7,368 bases of DNA from Treponema sp. (GTDB taxonomy: Bacteria; Spirochaetota; Spirochaetia; Treponematales; Breznakiellaceae). A model generated the notes under the pieces. That model was given only the letters and a program-made list of their open reading frames with translations, was not told the origin of the DNA and made no database searches. Of the stretch, positions 5,554 through 7,368 are shown piece after piece. A program made the position numbers and the translations under genes. How positions within the stretch are numbered: position 1 is the first letter of the stretch; each line of letters begins with the position of its first letter. The stretch is from assembly GCA_031266695.1 (NCBI GenBank), contig JAISAK010000149.1, positions 1 to 7,368 of the forward strand, given 5' to 3'.

Positions 5554-6106
5554 ACAGCACCATTGCCAAAAATTTTGCGGGCTTTCCGCCCAGGGCTTTC
5601 ATGCCGTGGGGTTCGCCCGAATCGTAGTACACGCAGTCGCCGGGACCCAGCTCCATTTCGTGTCCCCCTATTGAAATAAGAAGCCGCCCCTCAAGGACAA
5701 AATTAAATTCCTGCCCCGCGTGGGTGTTGAGGCTTATCGGCTTGTTTTCGGTTTCGGGATTTGCCTCGACAATAAAGGGCTCGGCCTTTTTCCGGTGGAA
5801 CTTGTACGCCAAATTCCAGTAGGCGTACATGGGCCTGCGGCTGACTTCCGGCGCCTCGCCCGCTTTGGTAAGACAGAAGGACTTTAACTTGGGCGTATCC
5901 CCGTCCACAAGCTCGGAAAGATCAATTTTGAACCGCGCCGCGATTTCCACAAGCACGCCGATAGGAAAATCCTGCTCGCCGCTTTCCCACCGGCTGTATT
6001 CGGCCGGATCAAAACCCAGCTCCCTCGCCAGACTTTCGGCCGAGATTTCCTCAATTTCGCGCAGCACCCGCACCCGCTCAATAATTTCCTCTGATTTCTT
6101 TGACAT
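5552..6106 (-). CDS. XRE-family HTH regulator with C-terminal cupin domain
   Basis: This 184-residue protein joins an N-terminal XRE/Cro-type helix-turn-helix (about 9-67; recognition region SAESLARELGFDPAEYSRWESGE, 22-44) to a C-terminal cupin_2 barrel (about 108-184). In the cupin, His129, Glu133 and Gly140 form motif 1, and PGD (155-157) with His167 form motif 2. One of the usual two motif-1 histidines is absent (position 131 is Gly), so metal binding may be three-ligand or lost. Proteins of this build usually control a neighbouring operon in response to a small ligand bound by the cupin. Its position 10 nt before the acyl-CoA synthetase gene makes that gene the likely target, and a substrate or CoA-ester ligand is plausible but inferred. 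The ATG start has a strong GGAGGAG just upstream (6109-6115). No inverted-repeat operator is obvious nearby. Confidence 0.88.
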   Translation of the reverse strand: MSKKSEEIIERVRVLREIEEISAESLARELGFDPAEYSRWESGEQDFPIGVLVEIAARFKIDLSELVDGDTPKLKSFCLTKAGEAPEVSRRPMYAYWNLAYKFHRKKAEPFIVEANPETENKPISLNTHAGQEFNFVLEGRLLISIGGHEMELGPGDCVYYDSGEPHGMKALGGKPAKFLAMVL

Positions 6107-6123
6107 AACTCCTCCAAAGATGT

Positions 6124-6144
6124 CCGGCCCGCAATACGCCGGGC
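6124..6144 (-). promoter_or_regulatory. Short GC-rich hairpin between rpiA and the regulator gene
   Basis: The 40-nt gap contains competing 5-bp G-C-rich stems: CCGGC (6124-6128) with GCCGG (6138-6142), or GCCCG (6127-6131) with CGGGC (6140-6144). No T-run follows on either strand, so it is not a standard intrinsic terminator. It might attenuate or process the message between the housekeeping pair and the regulator-synthetase-citrate synthase genes. No promoter-like pair was seen in the gap. Confidence 0.3.
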
Positions 6145-6146
6145 GG

Positions 6147-6878
6147 CTATTTCCTGACCTCGACAGAACCCTCCTCGCGGGCTATATAAACGACAGGCCG
6201 CAGGCGCGTGAAAAAACCGTTTTCCACCACGCCGGCGATTTTATTCAGTTCCGTTTCCATAAAAACCGGGTCCACCGGTTCCCTGAAACGAATATCCAGC
6301 AGCAGGTTTCCGTGTTCGGTAACAACGGGCCCGGCCTTGCGCAGGGCTTCCCGCAGAACGACAAGGGCGCCGAGTTTTTCGAGGGCCCTGCTTACCGAAA
6401 GGCGGGCTTCGGGAAGAACCTCCAGGGGAAGGGGAAAGCCCGTTCCCAAATGCGGCACGAGTTTTGCCTCGTCGGCGACAATCGCGTAGGAAGCGGAAGC
6501 GTAGGCCGCGAGTTTTTCAACAAGCAGCGCTCCTCCGCCGCCCTTGATAAGGCGGTTTTCGGGATCGATTTCGTCGGCGCCGTCAATGCAGAGATCGAGG
6601 CTTCCCCCAAGTTCCCGCGAATTGAGGCCGTAGACGGGTATGCCAAGCCTTTCACACTCCATTTCGGATTGAAAGCTTGTGGGAAAGGCGCGCAGGCCGG
6701 AAAGCTTTCCCGCCGCCAAAAGTTCCCCCACCCGGCGGATTACATGGATGGCCGTGGAACCCGTACCGAGCCCCAGCTTCATGCCGCTTTTTACCAGCGC
6801 GTCCGCCGCGGCCCTGCCCGCTTCTTCCTTCATCCGCTCCCGTTCGATTTTTTGATCCTCCGTTTTTCGTGTTTCCAT
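6147..6878 (-). CDS. rpiA: Ribose-5-phosphate isomerase A
   Basis: RpiA interconverts ribose 5-phosphate and ribulose 5-phosphate in the non-oxidative pentose phosphate pathway, in the cytoplasm. The 243-residue sequence has the family signatures in order: GLGTGST (36-42), PTSFQSE (66-72), DGADEID (99-105) with the acidic Asp99 and Asp102, KGGGGALLVEK (112-122) with the catalytic-base Glu121, DEAKLV (136-141), PLPLEVLP (149-156) and GVVENGFF (216-223). It is about 24 residues longer than E. coli RpiA (219). Much of the excess is a charged N-terminus, and Met16 could be the real start, preceded by GGGAG only 3 nt upstream. I keep the first ATG because AGGGG lies 5 nt before it, at the end of aroE, and the gap to aroE is only 2 nt. 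It is probably cotranscribed with aroE. Confidence 0.95.
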   Translation of the reverse strand: METRKTEDQKIERERMKEEAGRAAADALVKSGMKLGLGTGSTAIHVIRRVGELLAAGKLSGLRAFPTSFQSEMECERLGIPVYGLNSRELGGSLDLCIDGADEIDPENRLIKGGGGALLVEKLAAYASASYAIVADEAKLVPHLGTGFPLPLEVLPEARLSVSRALEKLGALVVLREALRKAGPVVTEHGNLLLDIRFREPVDPVFMETELNKIAGVVENGFFTRLRPVVYIAREEGSVEVRK

Positions 6879-6880
6879 AA

Positions 6881-7368
6881 CTACCCCTGGCCGAATTGAA
6901 CCCGTGACACAAGCCGGGCGGGAAAATCTTTTCCCATAAATTGAACATACTGGTAACGCGCCTGGCGCAGCAGCATATCGTAACCGTTGAGGACCCGGCA
7001 GCCCGCGCCGGCGGCCCGCTTGAGAAAAGGGGTCATTTCCGGTTTATATACCAGGTCCATGACCGCTTCCCGGCCGGAGAAAGAATAGGCGTCCAGCGGG
7101 TCCTGCCCCTCGCCGCCTTCCATTCCCGCCGAAGTGGTCTGGATAATAATATCCGAATATTTCTCCATCATCTCAAGCCCCCGGTTGTCAAGGCCGCCCC
7201 AGGCAAATTTATACCGGGAAGCAAGCAGCTTGGCTTTGAGGCTGGTTCGGTTGAGGACAAGGGCTTTGCCGCCCAGACGGAACACCTCGGAAACGACGGC
7301 CCGCGCGGCGCCGCCCGCGCCGATAACGGTAAGCCTCTGCCGCTTAAGATTCTTCCTGCCGGTAAACT
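6881..7368 (-). CDS. aroE: Shikimate dehydrogenase, C-terminal part (5' end off window)
   Basis: The frame is open from the right edge, giving 161 visible residues ending at a TAG (6881-6883). The visible part is the NADP-binding domain and C-terminal helices of shikimate dehydrogenase, which reduces 3-dehydroshikimate to shikimate. It contains the glycine-rich loop VIGAGGAARAV (7304-7321 codes for GAGGAA), the NADP-preferring NRTSLKA motif after the second strand, QTTSAGM, and the C-terminal GYDMLLRQARYQ with the conserved Gln. A GTG at 7283-7285 could be mistaken for a start, but the dinucleotide-binding loop lies upstream of it in the same frame, so the gene clearly continues beyond the window. 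The catalytic Lys/Asp of the N-terminal domain are not visible. Whether the missing part is a plain AroE N-terminus or a fusion to 3-dehydroquinate dehydratase (AroD) cannot be told. It lies 2 nt upstream of rpiA. Confidence 0.92.
   Translation of the reverse strand, partial: FTGRKNLKRQRLTVIGAGGAARAVVSEVFRLGGKALVLNRTSLKAKLLASRYKFAWGGLDNRGLEMMEKYSDIIIQTTSAGMEGGEGQDPLDAYSFSGREAVMDLVYKPEMTPFLKRAAGAGCRVLNGYDMLLRQARYQYVQFMGKDFPARLVSRVQFGQG

Noticed and set aside
5829..6899. 356-codon open frame on the + strand covering the regulator and rpiA
   Set aside because: It spans two well-supported minus-strand genes and the gap between them, and has no recognisable domain or good ribosome binding site.
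6881..7285. GTG at 7283-7285 as the start of a short 134-residue aroE
   Set aside because: The same frame continues upstream through the family's GAGGAA dinucleotide-binding loop to the window edge, so this GTG is an internal valine.

Overview
The window looks like an ordinary chromosomal stretch from an anaerobic bacterium, moderately GC-rich by eye. A spirochaete of the Treponema type is my best guess. It rests on the overall look of the EF-G-like protein and on the close resemblance of the acyl-CoA synthetase and citrate synthase to enzymes of strict anaerobes. This is pattern recognition, not a search, and a clostridial-type anaerobe is the main alternative. No RNA gene, CRISPR array, insertion sequence or phage feature was found.

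Layout. Positions 1-304 hold no convincing gene but carry a promoter-like pair (172-200) and a roughly 100-nt leader with at least two hairpins. The second hairpin can be redrawn so that it buries the Shine-Dalgarno sequence of the next gene. Positions 305-2386 (+) encode a complete EF-G-like translational GTPase, apparently of the paralogous 'EF-G-like/EF-G II' group, with an unusual TRLD in place of NKxD. It converges, with only a 24-bp gap, on a minus-strand gene run filling the rest of the window.

Read in the direction of transcription (right to left), that run is: aroE (5' end off the window), rpiA, an XRE-cupin regulator, an AMP-forming acyl-CoA synthetase and a citrate synthase. The junctions are a 2-nt gap, a 40-nt gap, a 10-nt gap in which the stop codon overlaps the next Shine-Dalgarno, and a 4-nt ATGA overlap. 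The run may therefore be one operon, or two joined at the 40-nt gap. The last three genes form a sensible unit: the regulator senses a small ligand through its cupin domain, the synthetase activates a carboxylate such as acetate, propionate or a branched-chain acid to its CoA ester, and the citrate synthase condenses an acyl-CoA with oxaloacetate. Whether the product is citrate (for 2-oxoglutarate/glutamate) or 2-methylcitrate cannot be read from the sequence.

I saw no clearly new system. The points most worth a second look are the possible self-competing leader of the EF-G-like gene, its altered G4 motif, the GC-rich slippage-like insert in the acyl-CoA synthetase, and the regulator-synthetase-citrate synthase module.
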